NCBI GenBank assembly: GCA_012270965.1 | Contig: JAAXHJ010000066.1 | Coordinates: 95,494 to 159,493 of the forward strand | DNA: 64,000 nt | DNA from: Candidatus Palauibacter poriticola | GTDB taxonomy: Bacteria > Gemmatimonadota > Gemmatimonadetes > Palauibacterales > Palauibacteraceae | Direction of reading: 5' to 3' | Shown here: positions 18,763 to 28,009 of the stretch, one piece after another | Layout: every line of letters begins with the position of its first letter | Position numbering within the stretch: the first letter of the stretch is position 1 | Notes under the pieces: model-generated | What the model saw: the letters and a program-made list of their open reading frames with translations, nothing else | The model's database searches: none | What the model was told of the DNA's origin: nothing | Made by a program: the position numbers and the translations under genes

Positions 18763-19362
18763 TCAGGGCCTCAGGCCCAGGAAGGACGGCACCACGCGCC
18801 CGAACCAGCGTCCGATCACGTTCACCGGCACGGACACGCCCACGGCGGTGGAGGTCTGCGGGGGCTCCGTGCCCGGATGGTCGCCGGCGTCGCCTCCTCC
18901 GACTCCCGCCGCGGCGACCGCCAGGGCGGCCGTTCCCGCCGCGATTCCGGCTCCGAGCAGAACGCTCTTCGTCGTCGAGAACTCGCGCACCTCGATACTC
19001 ACGAGACCATCCCGGGCCACGCTCAGGGTGTCGTACTGCACGACGTCGCGGAACGTACCGAGCACGTGCCGCGTGCTCGCTTCGAACCGGATCGTATCTC
19101 CCACGCTGATGATCTTCCCCTCGATCGCGACCGTTCCGGGAGGCGAGTTGGGATCGACGATGGCGGACTGGACCGGCACGCGAAGCCTGGCCGTGGTACC
19201 CACGGGCGCCTCGTCGGTGAGTCTGTAGGAGTAGCACCCCGAGACCGTGAGTACGACGCAGAGAACGGCGCCGAGCCGGTGTCGCGGCGTTAACCGCCCG
19301 TGGTAAAAGCCCCGCTGCGTTCGAGCGGCGCCGCCGGCCGGCGGAGATTCAGAATGCCACAT
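18763..19362 (-). CDS. Predicted lipoprotein, unknown function
   Basis: A 199-residue product with a lipoprotein signal ending LTVSGC (Cys at about 43). A beta-rich region follows (VGTTARLRVPVQSAI, GKIISVGDTIRFEAS), then a hydrophobic Gly/Ala-rich stretch (SVLLGAGIAAGTAALAVAAAG) that could be a membrane-associated segment. I do not recognise a family. The start at 19362 overlaps the upstream lipoprotein stop by 14 nt, placing it last in the receptor-SusC-SusD cluster. The n-region before the signal is encoded by a copy of the dispersed palindromic repeat, so the true start may be uncertain. Confidence 0.6.
   Translation of the reverse strand: MWHSESPPAGGAARTQRGFYHGRLTPRHRLGAVLCVVLTVSGCYSYRLTDEAPVGTTARLRVPVQSAIVDPNSPPGTVAIEGKIISVGDTIRFEASTRHVLGTFRDVVQYDTLSVARDGLVSIEVREFSTTKSVLLGAGIAAGTAALAVAAAGVGGGDAGDHPGTEPPQTSTAVGVSVPVNVIGRWFGRVVPSFLGLRP
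19296..19335. repeat. Dispersed palindromic repeat, copy at lipoprotein 5' end
   Basis: GCCCGTGG followed by CCCCGCTGCGTTCGAGCGGCGC is a left-half copy of the repeat with the core intact. It is translated as part of the n-region (QRGFYHGR) of the lipoprotein signal peptide. Confidence 0.7.
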
Positions 19363-19795
19363 CGATGTCTCGCGTCAGGAGCTGGTTGAACGAGTAGACG
19401 AAGTGCCAGGGTTCGCCGGGGAAAATCCCACCGGATTCGTCCACCAGCCCCCGGTCGTCCACATTCACGATGACGTGCACGGAGAGAGTATCCCCGCCGA
19501 GCGCCTCCGCCTGGACGAACCACCGCCGGTCGATGGAAATATCGATGGCTCGCTCGAAGGGGATCGAGTGAACGATGGTGTCCGCCCGGGCGACCTGCAC
19601 CCGCGTGACCCCGAACTCGTTGAGCCCGGCCACGAACTGCGTGGAGTAGATGACCCTGACCTGATCGCCGGCCTCGCCCCGCATCTCGAAATAGATGTTC
19701 TCGGGCGTGAGGTCAGCGAAGACCTCCGAGCAGCCGGCAAGGGCGACGACCGCCGACAGAAGCGCCATCCCCCTGGCAGCCGGTGAGCGCCTCAC
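19349..19795 (-). CDS. Small predicted lipoprotein in the SusCD cluster
   Basis: A 148-residue product. The GTG start gives VRRSPAARGMALLSAVVALAGC, a convincing lipoprotein signal with RR n-region and AGC lipobox. The inner ATG (19768) would leave too short a signal without charge, so GTG is preferred. The mature part is beta-rich (EMRGEAGDQVRVIYSTQFVAG, IDISIDRRWFVQAEALGG) and of unknown family. It begins 80 nt after the SusD-like gene and precedes another lipoprotein, so it is likely a surface or periplasmic accessory of the same uptake locus. That role is inference from position. Confidence 0.65.
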   Translation of the reverse strand: MRRSPAARGMALLSAVVALAGCSEVFADLTPENIYFEMRGEAGDQVRVIYSTQFVAGLNEFGVTRVQVARADTIVHSIPFERAIDISIDRRWFVQAEALGGDTLSVHVIVNVDDRGLVDESGGIFPGEPWHFVYSFNQLLTRDIDVAF

Positions 19796-19875
19796 CGCTC
19801 TCGGCGCTGACGCGAGGTCTGGACACGGGCCTCTAAGGGGGGAGGCGGCTGGGAAGCGCCGCCTCCCCCGCGGGC

Positions 19876-21207
19876 TCAACCTCCGCAACCCAAGCCGTTC
19901 AGGTGGCAGTTCGCCCGCAGCTCGATGATCGAGATCGGGAGCATCGTACCCGGCTGGGACAACGCGGCCGAGGCACCCTGCCACATGGGATCCGTGAGTC
20001 CCCACCGGTACATGTCCGCCAAGCGCAGGCCCTGCAGCATCACGTTCACCCGGCGCGTGTGCTGGAGCATCTCCATGTCGGATATCTGGCCGGCGTACGG
20101 CGTCAGGTCGTCCAGCGCGCGGATGTGGTTGATGTGCATGGCGAAGCCGTTGGAATCCCCGCCCGCCAGCGCGTTTTCGGCCAGAATCAGGTGCATCATC
20201 CGGGCCGAGGCCAGCGTCAGGGGCGGATAGATCCCGCCCTTGTCGAGATAGCTGCCGCCCTTCCACTGATTCAGCCACTTGACGACCGCCGGATCGTCGA
20301 CGCCATCGATGGGATCCTTGAGCGCGATGCCGTTGATGTCGTTCTGGTCGTCCACCGTGGCGATCGAGAGGTCGATCTGGTTTTCCTTGCGGTCGTTGAC
20401 CCAGGCCGCCATCGAGTTGGAGACGCTGGCACTCGAGAACGTCAGGTTGTGCGTCCAGTCCGCGCTGACGCTCGCCAGCACCGCGCTGGCGTCCGCGCCG
20501 GCTTCGGGTGAGGACACGAGCCCGTTCCCGGATGGCGACGGGTTGATCGCGTCCCATATCGCGCGGGACTGCCTGGCGCGAGCGCGGAGAGCCCGGGCCC
20601 GGGTGGCCATGTCCGTGTCTCCCACCTCGTTGAAGCCGGAGATCGCCGAGGAGAACCTGTCGATCGCGCCGTCCAAGACCTGAGACATGTTGGCCGGTCC
20701 GACCGGAGGTCCGCTCTCCGTCTTGTCCGAGAACGCGTAGTCCTCCTGAATCTCCCCGATCACCATGTAAATGATGCCGGAGTACATGTACGCCCGCGCC
20801 AGATCGGTCTTGATCGCGGTGCTTGGGTTGTTGCCGTGGTGCTCCTGGACGATCTCGATGGCCTCGTCGCTCATCCACCGGGCCTGTCCCATGGCCGGGA
20901 ACGGGCCGTCGATGAACTCGTTCAGCGGATCATCCACGAACCCGAGATCGAGCGACAGCCAGGCATCCCTGGAGCCGATCCAGCGCATCTCGTCGGACGC
21001 CACCAGATACGGCTGCCAGGACTGGGAGACGGAAGACGACACGAGCGTGAGCGTCCCGTTCACGACGGCGGCGGCGGCGGCCTCCTTGCGGATGTCCTCC
21101 TCGACCAGGTCGTTGGGGTTGTTGACGTCCAGCAGATCGCCGCACCCGAGCGCGAAAACGGCCAGAAGAGGCGTGGCCAGCCAGGCCTTCATGTTTCGAT
21201 TCCTCAT
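19876..21207 (-). CDS. SusD/RagB-family nutrient-binding outer-membrane lipoprotein
   Basis: Surface lipoprotein partner of a SusC-type TonB transporter. It is expected to form the lid that captures substrate. The 443-residue product starts MRNRNMKAWLATPLLAVFALGC (lipobox FALGC) followed by GDLLDVNNPNDL, the classic SusD opening. It has helical TPR-like segments such as DLARAYMYSGIIYMVIGE and the C-terminal DMYRWGL signature. It lies 22 nt downstream of the SusC gene, on the same transcript. The ligand (glycan, peptide or other) is not deducible. Confidence 0.92.
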   Translation of the reverse strand: MRNRNMKAWLATPLLAVFALGCGDLLDVNNPNDLVEEDIRKEAAAAAVVNGTLTLVSSSVSQSWQPYLVASDEMRWIGSRDAWLSLDLGFVDDPLNEFIDGPFPAMGQARWMSDEAIEIVQEHHGNNPSTAIKTDLARAYMYSGIIYMVIGEIQEDYAFSDKTESGPPVGPANMSQVLDGAIDRFSSAISGFNEVGDTDMATRARALRARARQSRAIWDAINPSPSGNGLVSSPEAGADASAVLASVSADWTHNLTFSSASVSNSMAAWVNDRKENQIDLSIATVDDQNDINGIALKDPIDGVDDPAVVKWLNQWKGGSYLDKGGIYPPLTLASARMMHLILAENALAGGDSNGFAMHINHIRALDDLTPYAGQISDMEMLQHTRRVNVMLQGLRLADMYRWGLTDPMWQGASAALSQPGTMLPISIIELRANCHLNGLGCGG

Positions 21208-21229
21208 GGTATGGTTCCCCCGCTTGGTT

Positions 21230-24200
21230 CTAGAGAGTGACGCGCACGGACATCGTGAAGCGCCGCGGGACCGGAATGCCCCAGCCTTCCGTCGAATTCA
21301 GGAAGTTGCAGTTGAGGCCCTCGTTGCAGCGCCCGAGGACGTTGCCCTCCGGGTCCATGCCGGGGTAGTCGCCCAGCATGAAGAGCATCAGGTTGCGCAC
21401 GCCCAGGTTCACGGTCGCGGCCGAGAAGCCCCAGCGCTCGACGAGCGACGACGGCACCCGATAGCTGAGCGACAGCTCGCGCCACTGGACCCAGTCGGCG
21501 TCGTAGATCCCGTTCATGCCGCTCATCGGGGAGAGGCCCTCGACTTCGTGGGCCCAGGCGACCGCCGCATCGAGCCGCTGCTCCGCCGTCGAGCCCGGAT
21601 TCAGCATCGTCGAGTACAGCTCGGCCGAACGCGGCGTGTTGCGCCCGATGAAGTTGTTGGCGCGCCGGAACATGCCCGAGAGATCCTGCACCTGGTGACC
21701 GATCTTGTACTCCATGAGCGACGTCAGCTGGAAGTTGCCCAGGAACGCGAGGTCGAAGCCGAACGAGCCCGCGAAGTCCGGGGTGGGATCGCCCAGGTGG
21801 GTTTCGAGCAGTCCGGTCCCGCAGTTGTGCGACGCCAGCTCGCCGTTGGGCACTCCGAAGTCCTCGTTGCCGATCGCCAGCGGCTTGAAGCTGTTGGGGT
21901 TGACCGGCTCGCTGAAGTACGCGAGCGCCTGATCGCGCGTCGGCACGACGCACTGGCCGTCAACGGGATCGAGAATGTTCAGAGGGATCGCCACGTCGGC
22001 GACCTTCGCGCCGAAGAAGGCGCCCGGCGTGAAGCCCTCGACCAGATAGTTGCGGTAGCGCGGGTAGCTGCCGCCGGTCTTGAGGGGAGGAGCCCCGCCC
22101 ATGTCGGTGATCTGCTCGGACAGCCAAGCCGTGTTCGCGAAGACGTTCAGCGAAACATCCCGCGCCTGGATCAGGTTGCCGCGTATCCCGAACTCGAAGC
22201 CGGCAGCCGTGACCTCGCCGATGTTGTCGAGCTGGGTCTGCGTGAAGCCGCCCGTGACCGGGAACTGGCGCGCCACCATGGCGTCGCTGACCACCCGGTC
22301 CCAATAGGTCGCCTCGATCGACCACCGGTCGTTGAAGAGGCCCAGGTCGATCCCGAACTCCAGCTCCGTGGAAACCTCGGGCTTCAACTGCTCGTTGCCG
22401 AGATTCGACGGCTGGACGCCGGGACCCACCTCGGTGCCCAGCGACGAGAAGGTCGTGAACTTGTCGAAGGCGCCCGGCTGCAGCCCGGACGTGCCGTAGG
22501 CCCCCTTGATGCGCATCGACGAGAAGACCTCGCTATCCCAAAGTTCGCTGGGCACGATCGCGAAGTTGGCCTTCGGGTAGAAGGCGGTGTTGAACGCCTC
22601 GCCGAACGCGGAGTTGGCGTCCCAGCGAGCGCCGAGGGTGAGGAAGAGCCAGTTGTCCCACCCGATCTGGTCCTGCACGTATCCGCCGATCTGCGTCACC
22701 CGGAGCCAGTTCTCGTACGAGGACTCGGAGCCCAGCGCCGATAGCGTCTCCAAGCCGGGACCGGGGAAGTCGCGTCCGCTGCCCCCCGCCGACTGCGCCT
22801 GGCGCAGGAATCCCTGGCCGCCGAACAGCAGCGTGTTCTCGAGCCGGTCGGTGTTGAAGAGGTAGGATCCCTTGATGTCGGCCGTAATCTCCCGGCTACG
22901 ATTCTCGTTGACGTTCCGGTTTCCGTCGGGGGTCGAGCCGGAGAAGCCGTCCACGTTCCACCGGTAGGGCCGGAAGCTCACCGCGTCGTCGGAGGTGAAG
23001 TCGATCCCGAAGGTTCCGTCGAGGCTGAACGCGTCGGAGGGCGTGAAGTTGATGTTCGTGGATCCCGCGAAGTGCTGCGAGTTCACGAAGTTCAACTGGT
23101 AGGCGTTCTCGCGCAGCGTGGCGAACGCCGGCTGGCCGTAGTAGTTGATCTGCCCGAGTTCCGGGTCGGCGTTGGCGAGCCGCAGCTGCGACATGAGCGC
23201 CGAGGAGAACACGCCGTAGATGTTGTTGGAGTTGTCGGGCGTGTGGTGCTCCATGTCCGAATAGAGCGTGGTCACGCCGATGCGCAGATCGTTGTTCGGA
23301 ACCAGCGTGAAGTTGGTGTGGATCGAGGCGCGCCGGTTCGTGTCGTTCTCGGGATCCAACCCTTCCACCACTTCGAAGTTCTGCGCCGCGTCGTAGGGCC
23401 CATCCTCGGTGGCGAGCCGCGCCGATGCGAAGTACTGGAACACGCTCGAGCCACCTTGGAGCGACCCGGAGTAGGTCTGGCCGAATCCGGTGGTGAGCAG
23501 ATCGGGGATGAGGTCGCGCTCGACCGGATCCCAAGGCGACACGGGCTCTCCCCAGCGGTTCGACATCAGGTTGACGGCATCGGACAGCCGCTGGGCGTCG
23601 CCCTCACCCATGCAACCGGGACTGGAGCAGACGCGGCCGGCAAAGTCGGCGACCGGCAGGATGCGGTTGGTCGGCACGGATATCGCGGTCAGATCCGTTC
23701 GGAAGGTGAAGCGCGGGGCTCCCACGGTGCCGCGCTTCGTGAAGATCTGGATCACGCCGTTCGAGGCCTCCGTCCCGTACAGGGTCGCGGCCGCGGCACC
23801 CTTCGCGATCTCGACGCGCTCGATGGACTCGGGCGGGATGTCGTCGAGGCGTGAGGGGTTGCCCTGCCCGTTGAAGTTCTGCACGGCGGAGCGGTCCACG
23901 CGGATTCCGTCCACGTAGACGATGGGCTCGTTCAGCTGTGACAGCGACGCCGACCCGCGGATGCGGATGCGGGCACCCTCGCCCGTGTAGCCCGACGAGG
24001 GCAGCGCCACCACGCCGGGTTCGCGACCCGCGATGAGCTGGCTGAAGTCGGCGATGGGCGCGTTCTCGAGTTCCGCGGCGTCCAAGGTTGCGATCGTGTG
24101 GCCGAGCTTGCGTTTCTCGGTCGCGACGCCCGTGCCCGTCACGACGATCTCGTCCATTTGGACGGCCGTCACGTTGAGGGCGAAGTTGAGGGTCCGGGCC

Positions 24201-24508
24201 TCTCCGGCGGTGACCGCGACGGTCTCGGAGGCCTGGCGGTAGCCCACGAGGCGCACGGTGACCGTCTGCTCGCCGGCGGGGACGTTGAGGAGTACGAAGT
24301 CTCCGCTGGCGTTGGTGAAGGTTCCGATGCCGGTGCCTTCGATGAACACCTGCGCGGACGAAAGAGGTCGGAGCGAGCCTTCTTCGGTCACTCGGCCCGC
24401 GATGCTGCCCGCGCCCTGGCCGCTCAAGCCTGGTGCGAGGCAGGCGAGCGCGAGCGCGGCCACGCGCCATGCTCCGATCCTGCTCGTGCTAAATGCCTTG
24501 CGTTTCAT
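21230..24508 (-). CDS. SusC/RagA-family TonB-linked outer-membrane transporter
   Basis: Outer-membrane TonB-dependent transporter of 1092 residues. A signal peptide (MKRKAFSTSRIGAWRVAAL) is followed by a carboxypeptidase-D regulatory-like domain (about 35-110: GSIAGRVTEEG, SAQVFIEGTGIG). Next is a plug domain with VVTGTGVATEKRKLG, GREPGVVAL, IRIRGSASLSQLNEPIVYVDG and EIAKGAAAATLYGTEASNGV, the SusC/RagA signature, then a large beta-barrel ending in Leu (SVRVTL). It heads the SusC-SusD-lipoprotein-lipoprotein unit and lies 241 nt below the Oar-like receptor. Confidence 0.96.
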   Translation of the reverse strand: MKRKAFSTSRIGAWRVAALALACLAPGLSGQGAGSIAGRVTEEGSLRPLSSAQVFIEGTGIGTFTNASGDFVLLNVPAGEQTVTVRLVGYRQASETVAVTAGEARTLNFALNVTAVQMDEIVVTGTGVATEKRKLGHTIATLDAAELENAPIADFSQLIAGREPGVVALPSSGYTGEGARIRIRGSASLSQLNEPIVYVDGIRVDRSAVQNFNGQGNPSRLDDIPPESIERVEIAKGAAAATLYGTEASNGVIQIFTKRGTVGAPRFTFRTDLTAISVPTNRILPVADFAGRVCSSPGCMGEGDAQRLSDAVNLMSNRWGEPVSPWDPVERDLIPDLLTTGFGQTYSGSLQGGSSVFQYFASARLATEDGPYDAAQNFEVVEGLDPENDTNRRASIHTNFTLVPNNDLRIGVTTLYSDMEHHTPDNSNNIYGVFSSALMSQLRLANADPELGQINYYGQPAFATLRENAYQLNFVNSQHFAGSTNINFTPSDAFSLDGTFGIDFTSDDAVSFRPYRWNVDGFSGSTPDGNRNVNENRSREITADIKGSYLFNTDRLENTLLFGGQGFLRQAQSAGGSGRDFPGPGLETLSALGSESSYENWLRVTQIGGYVQDQIGWDNWLFLTLGARWDANSAFGEAFNTAFYPKANFAIVPSELWDSEVFSSMRIKGAYGTSGLQPGAFDKFTTFSSLGTEVGPGVQPSNLGNEQLKPEVSTELEFGIDLGLFNDRWSIEATYWDRVVSDAMVARQFPVTGGFTQTQLDNIGEVTAAGFEFGIRGNLIQARDVSLNVFANTAWLSEQITDMGGAPPLKTGGSYPRYRNYLVEGFTPGAFFGAKVADVAIPLNILDPVDGQCVVPTRDQALAYFSEPVNPNSFKPLAIGNEDFGVPNGELASHNCGTGLLETHLGDPTPDFAGSFGFDLAFLGNFQLTSLMEYKIGHQVQDLSGMFRRANNFIGRNTPRSAELYSTMLNPGSTAEQRLDAAVAWAHEVEGLSPMSGMNGIYDADWVQWRELSLSYRVPSSLVERWGFSAATVNLGVRNLMLFMLGDYPGMDPEGNVLGRCNEGLNCNFLNSTEGWGIPVPRRFTMSVRVTL

Positions 24509-24749
24509 CTGGCACTCCTTGGGCTGGAGGGTTGCAAACAGCCGAACGCCGAACGATCCGGCCCCGGTTCCTCAACTCGTTCCACGAGCCATCTATCTAT
24601 CTATACGGTTCGGCACACCCGCCGTAAAGGGGCCCGCCCAAGAGGGGCGCCGGTGCCACCGAACGCGCCCGTCCCCCTCGGTTTCCTCGCCGGACGCGGC
24701 GTTCCCGCGCGGATGCCGGGGCGCGGGCCGGGGAGCAGGCTGGAAGCGG
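24509..24749. other. Intergenic region between two TonB-type receptor genes
   Basis: 241 bases upstream of the SusC gene, probably holding its promoter. A CTATCTATCTATA microsatellite (CTAT x3) sits near 24593-24605, the only AT-rich stretch here and a plausible promoter region. No gene or obvious terminator is seen. Confidence 0.5.
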
Positions 24750-27700
24750 CTAGAAGCGGACGCGGACCCCGAGTTGGGCCCGGCGCGTGTCGCCGAGTCC
24801 GCTCCGGATCGTGCCGTCGAAGTTGAACAGGAGTCCGGTCTGCGCGGTGTCGAGGAAGTTGTCGGCGCCCGTCAGGTTGAAGACCTCCAGCATCGGCTCG
24901 ACCGTGCGTCCGTCGCCGATGCCGAAGGCCTTCGAGAGCCGAAGGTCCCAGGTGAGGAAGTCGTTCTCGCGCCGGAGCGTGTTGCGCTTGAGGACGGAGC
25001 CATCGGCGCACACGCGGTCCGCCGGGGCCCCCGCCCGCTGGCCCGCGGGGGCGGCGAGGGGATTCGCCGGGGTCGGGCCGCAACTCTCCGACACCGGCGA
25101 GGCGGAGAGGTATCGGAGGACGTGGTTGAGGACGACGCCGCGCCCGAGATCGAAGAGCACGAAGCCCGTCAGCTGGTGTCGGCGGTCCCGCACCGACCAG
25201 TGGTACTCGGGCTCGAAATCGGTTGCGGTCGCATAGAAGAAGTTGAACGGATCACGTTCGTTATCGTCGTCCGACTTGTCGAACCCCAGCGTGTAGTTCG
25301 CTTCGAACGCCAGCTTTCCGCCGAGCGCGCCGTCCCCCCGCAGGCCGAGAGTGATGGCGTGGTAGCGGGAGCGCGCGCTGCTCTCCGTCGCGGTGACCGT
25401 CCCGAGGCCGTTGGCCCCCTCCGCGAAGGGCGCGCCGAGTTCCGCCGCGTTGCGGTCCACGAAGCGGAACAGGTTGTCGGTGCGGGCGTGCCGCAGCGAG
25501 AGCGCCGCGGCCGTGTTCTCGTTCAGCGCCTGCTCGACCGCGACGTTGAAGGACCAGGTCCGCGGCAGCTCGAGGTTGCGATCCGCGATGTTCACGCCGG
25601 GCTGGAAGGGCGGCGTGCCCGGCGGGGGCGGCGCCAGAAACTCGCCGATTCGCGGCGGGGGCGGAAGGAAGGTCGCGTCGCTGGCCGCGAACTGCGTTCC
25701 CTGGAAGGCGCCGTTCGTCGTGCGGTGCTGCGCGAACACGAGCATCGGGATGCGCGAGAAGTAGGACCCCGCGTTGAGGCGGACGAGAGTGCGCCCATCG
25801 TCCCGGGGATCCCAGGCAAGTCCGAAGCGCGGCTGGAAGTTGTCGAGGTCGTCCGGAATCGTCCCGTCCGACGGGAAACCCGGGGTCCCGATCCACGGTC
25901 CGTAGAAGGTGTCCTCCGGCTCGATGAATACCCCCGGATGCCACGACCCCTCCCAGCGCAGGCCGAGGTTCAGGGTCAGGTTGTCGCGCGGGCGCCAGGT
26001 GTCCTGGATGAAGAGCCCGAGTTCGTGCATCGAGAAGTCCTGCCGTCCCAACTGCTCGGCCGGGGTGTTCCCCAGCGTGAGGGCCTGCAGGTAGAGGAGT
26101 ACGGGGCCGGTGATCGCGGTCCCGGGCGGACAGACGCCCTCCGCGCTGTCGGAACCGTCGGAGCAGGTGACGTAGCGGTTCCCCCGCGTGACGAAGTTCA
26201 TGAATCCGTCGACGGAGGAGAACTTGTAGAGGCCGTTCGCGAAGCCGATGAACTGCTGGCCGACCCCCGTCCGATTGTACTCCGCGCCCACCTTGAGGAG
26301 GTGGTCTCCCGCGAGGAGGGAGAGGTTGTCGACGAGCTGGATCCGGGTGTCGTAGCCGGGGTCGATGGGGAGGAAGAAGGGCATCCCGATGCGGAAACCG
26401 TCCGCGAAGTCCATCGCGATGTCCGGGAAGGGGCGGCCGCCGATCGCGGCGAAGGCCGGCTGCGGCGGCGGGTCGGAGCCCGGAACCAGGGGTCCGTCGT
26501 ATCCCCGGGGCCGGTCCTCGCGCGCGTACTGAACGCGGAACTCGTTGGAGACGGTGTTCGAAAGCTGCGAGCGGAGGCTCGCGTTGATCGCGTGGGAGAA
26601 GTCCTCCTCGAGACCGTTGGCGCTGAGACCCCACGCGTCCACGTCGAACGTCCCGTTCACCTGCTGGGACCAGGTGTGGTTGTACTTGAGGGACGCCTGG
26701 TGATGGGCGCTGAGGTTGAAGTCGAGCTTCGCCACGAGCGCCCGGTTGTCGTCGGTGCGGTGGATCGGGCCGAACTCGGCGTCGAACAGGCCGGGCCACT
26801 GCGTTCGAAGGAAGTCCTCCAGCTTCTCGAGTTCGGACCGGTTCGCGACGCTGCGCGTGAACTGCTTCGTCTCGCCCGCCTCCTGCTGGTCGTAGGCGAC
26901 GAAGAAGAACGCCCTGTCGCGCATGATCGGACCGCCGAAGGTGAAGCCGAACTGGCCGCGTCCGAACTCGGGCTTTCCGCCCCCGCGCTCGCTCGGGTAC
27001 GCGCTGGAGATCGCATCCCACTGGCCGAAGTAGTGCGCGGAGCCCGCAAACTCGTTCGTGCCCGACTTCGTGATGACGTTCACGAAGCCTCCCGCGGAGC
27101 GCCCGAACTCGGCCGACGCCCCCTGGCTCACGACGACGATCTCCTCGATGGCGTCCTGGTTGAAGGTGAAGGCGGGGCGCTGGCCGCCCCGCTGCTCGCC
27201 GAAGAAGGGGTTGTTGAAGTCCGCTCCGTCCACGGACACGTTGTTGAAGATCCCCCGCTGCCCCCCGATGTTGAGGACGTCGCCGTCCGGACCCTGCGAG
27301 ACGGACACGCCCGGAGTGAGGAGGGTGTAGTCGAAGAAGTTGCGGCCGTTGTTGGGCAGGTTGTCGACGACCTCCTCGGCGAGCCGGTGGGAACTCGACG
27401 AGTCCTCGGTATCGACGAGCGGCGTCCGGTCCGCGCTCACGGTGATTTCGGACAGCGCGACGGGCCTGAATTCGAGCACGAGATCGAGGATCTCTCCCAC
27501 GCGGAGTACGAGCCCCTCCGCGCGCTCGTCGCCGAACTGGCCCAGAGCCCGGGCGGTGACATCGTAGACCCCCAGCGGCAGGAGCGTGCGCACGAACGCC
27601 CCGTTCGAGCCCGTCACGGCGGTCGTCGAGAAGCCGGTGGCGCGATGCTCGATGACCACGGCGGCGCCGGCCACGGGTCCTCCCACGGGATCGCGGACGA

Positions 27701-27827
27701 CACCGCGGATGACGCCGGTCGTCGCCTGGGCCTGCGCGGCCGCGTCCGCCGCGGCACGGCACAGCGCGAGCCCGGCGAGCGCCAGGGTGAACCCGCGTCG
27801 GAGTACCGGAACCCGGCGTGGACGCAT
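24750..27827 (-). CDS. TonB-dependent receptor with carboxypeptidase-regulatory-like domain (Oar-like)
   Basis: Outer-membrane receptor of 1025 residues. The signal peptide (MRPRRVPVLRRGFTLALAG) leads into a carboxypeptidase-regulatory-like domain at about 35-115 (GVIRGVVRDPVGGPVAGA). A plug with NIGGQRGIFNNVSVDGADF and SAEFGRSAGGFVNVITKSG follows, then a long barrel ending RVRF, a typical terminal aromatic. This layout matches Oar-like receptors of Myxococcota, Bacteroidota and Gemmatimonadota, often linked to protein or peptide traffic. Its ATG at 27827 has AAGGAG upstream and lies only 21 nt below a tRNA 3' end. It precedes, and may be co-expressed with, the SusCD unit. Confidence 0.94.
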   Translation of the reverse strand: MRPRRVPVLRRGFTLALAGLALCRAAADAAAQAQATTGVIRGVVRDPVGGPVAGAAVVIEHRATGFSTTAVTGSNGAFVRTLLPLGVYDVTARALGQFGDERAEGLVLRVGEILDLVLEFRPVALSEITVSADRTPLVDTEDSSSSHRLAEEVVDNLPNNGRNFFDYTLLTPGVSVSQGPDGDVLNIGGQRGIFNNVSVDGADFNNPFFGEQRGGQRPAFTFNQDAIEEIVVVSQGASAEFGRSAGGFVNVITKSGTNEFAGSAHYFGQWDAISSAYPSERGGGKPEFGRGQFGFTFGGPIMRDRAFFFVAYDQQEAGETKQFTRSVANRSELEKLEDFLRTQWPGLFDAEFGPIHRTDDNRALVAKLDFNLSAHHQASLKYNHTWSQQVNGTFDVDAWGLSANGLEEDFSHAINASLRSQLSNTVSNEFRVQYAREDRPRGYDGPLVPGSDPPPQPAFAAIGGRPFPDIAMDFADGFRIGMPFFLPIDPGYDTRIQLVDNLSLLAGDHLLKVGAEYNRTGVGQQFIGFANGLYKFSSVDGFMNFVTRGNRYVTCSDGSDSAEGVCPPGTAITGPVLLYLQALTLGNTPAEQLGRQDFSMHELGLFIQDTWRPRDNLTLNLGLRWEGSWHPGVFIEPEDTFYGPWIGTPGFPSDGTIPDDLDNFQPRFGLAWDPRDDGRTLVRLNAGSYFSRIPMLVFAQHRTTNGAFQGTQFAASDATFLPPPPRIGEFLAPPPPGTPPFQPGVNIADRNLELPRTWSFNVAVEQALNENTAAALSLRHARTDNLFRFVDRNAAELGAPFAEGANGLGTVTATESSARSRYHAITLGLRGDGALGGKLAFEANYTLGFDKSDDDNERDPFNFFYATATDFEPEYHWSVRDRRHQLTGFVLFDLGRGVVLNHVLRYLSASPVSESCGPTPANPLAAPAGQRAGAPADRVCADGSVLKRNTLRRENDFLTWDLRLSKAFGIGDGRTVEPMLEVFNLTGADNFLDTAQTGLLFNFDGTIRSGLGDTRRAQLGVRVRF

Positions 27828-27848
27828 GGGACGACTCCTTCTTGAAGA

Positions 27849-27922
27849 TGGGCCCGGCAGGATTCGAACCTGCGACCTTGGGATTATGAGTCCCCTGCTC
27901 TAACCGGCTGAGCTACGGGCCC
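27849..27922 (-). tRNA. tRNA with CAT anticodon (tRNA-Ile2 or elongator Met)
   Basis: A 74-base cloverleaf: acceptor GGGCCCG/CGGGCCC, D-arm TAGCTCAGCCGGTTAGAGC, anticodon loop CTCATAA, T-arm GCAGG-TTCGAAT-CCTGC, discriminator A. The CCA tail is not encoded. The CAT anticodon fits elongator methionine or the lysidine-modified isoleucine tRNA. Acceptor C4 and C5 pairs, used by TilS to recognise tRNA-Ile2 in E. coli, and the GGGGACTCATAATCCC anticodon arm make Ile2 slightly more likely. Initiator identity is excluded by the paired first base and the lack of three GC anticodon-stem pairs next to the loop. Confidence 0.93.
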
Positions 27923-28009
27923 CGGAGGAGCGTGAAACGTACGCGCCGCGGTGCTCCGCACCAACGCTCCGGCGACCGCCGCGTGGCCGCCGCGCTTCCG
28001 CGGCCGCCG

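Noticed and set aside
27849-27922. Selenocysteine tRNA near selD
   Set aside because: The anticodon is CAT, the length is 74 nt, and there is no extended variable arm.
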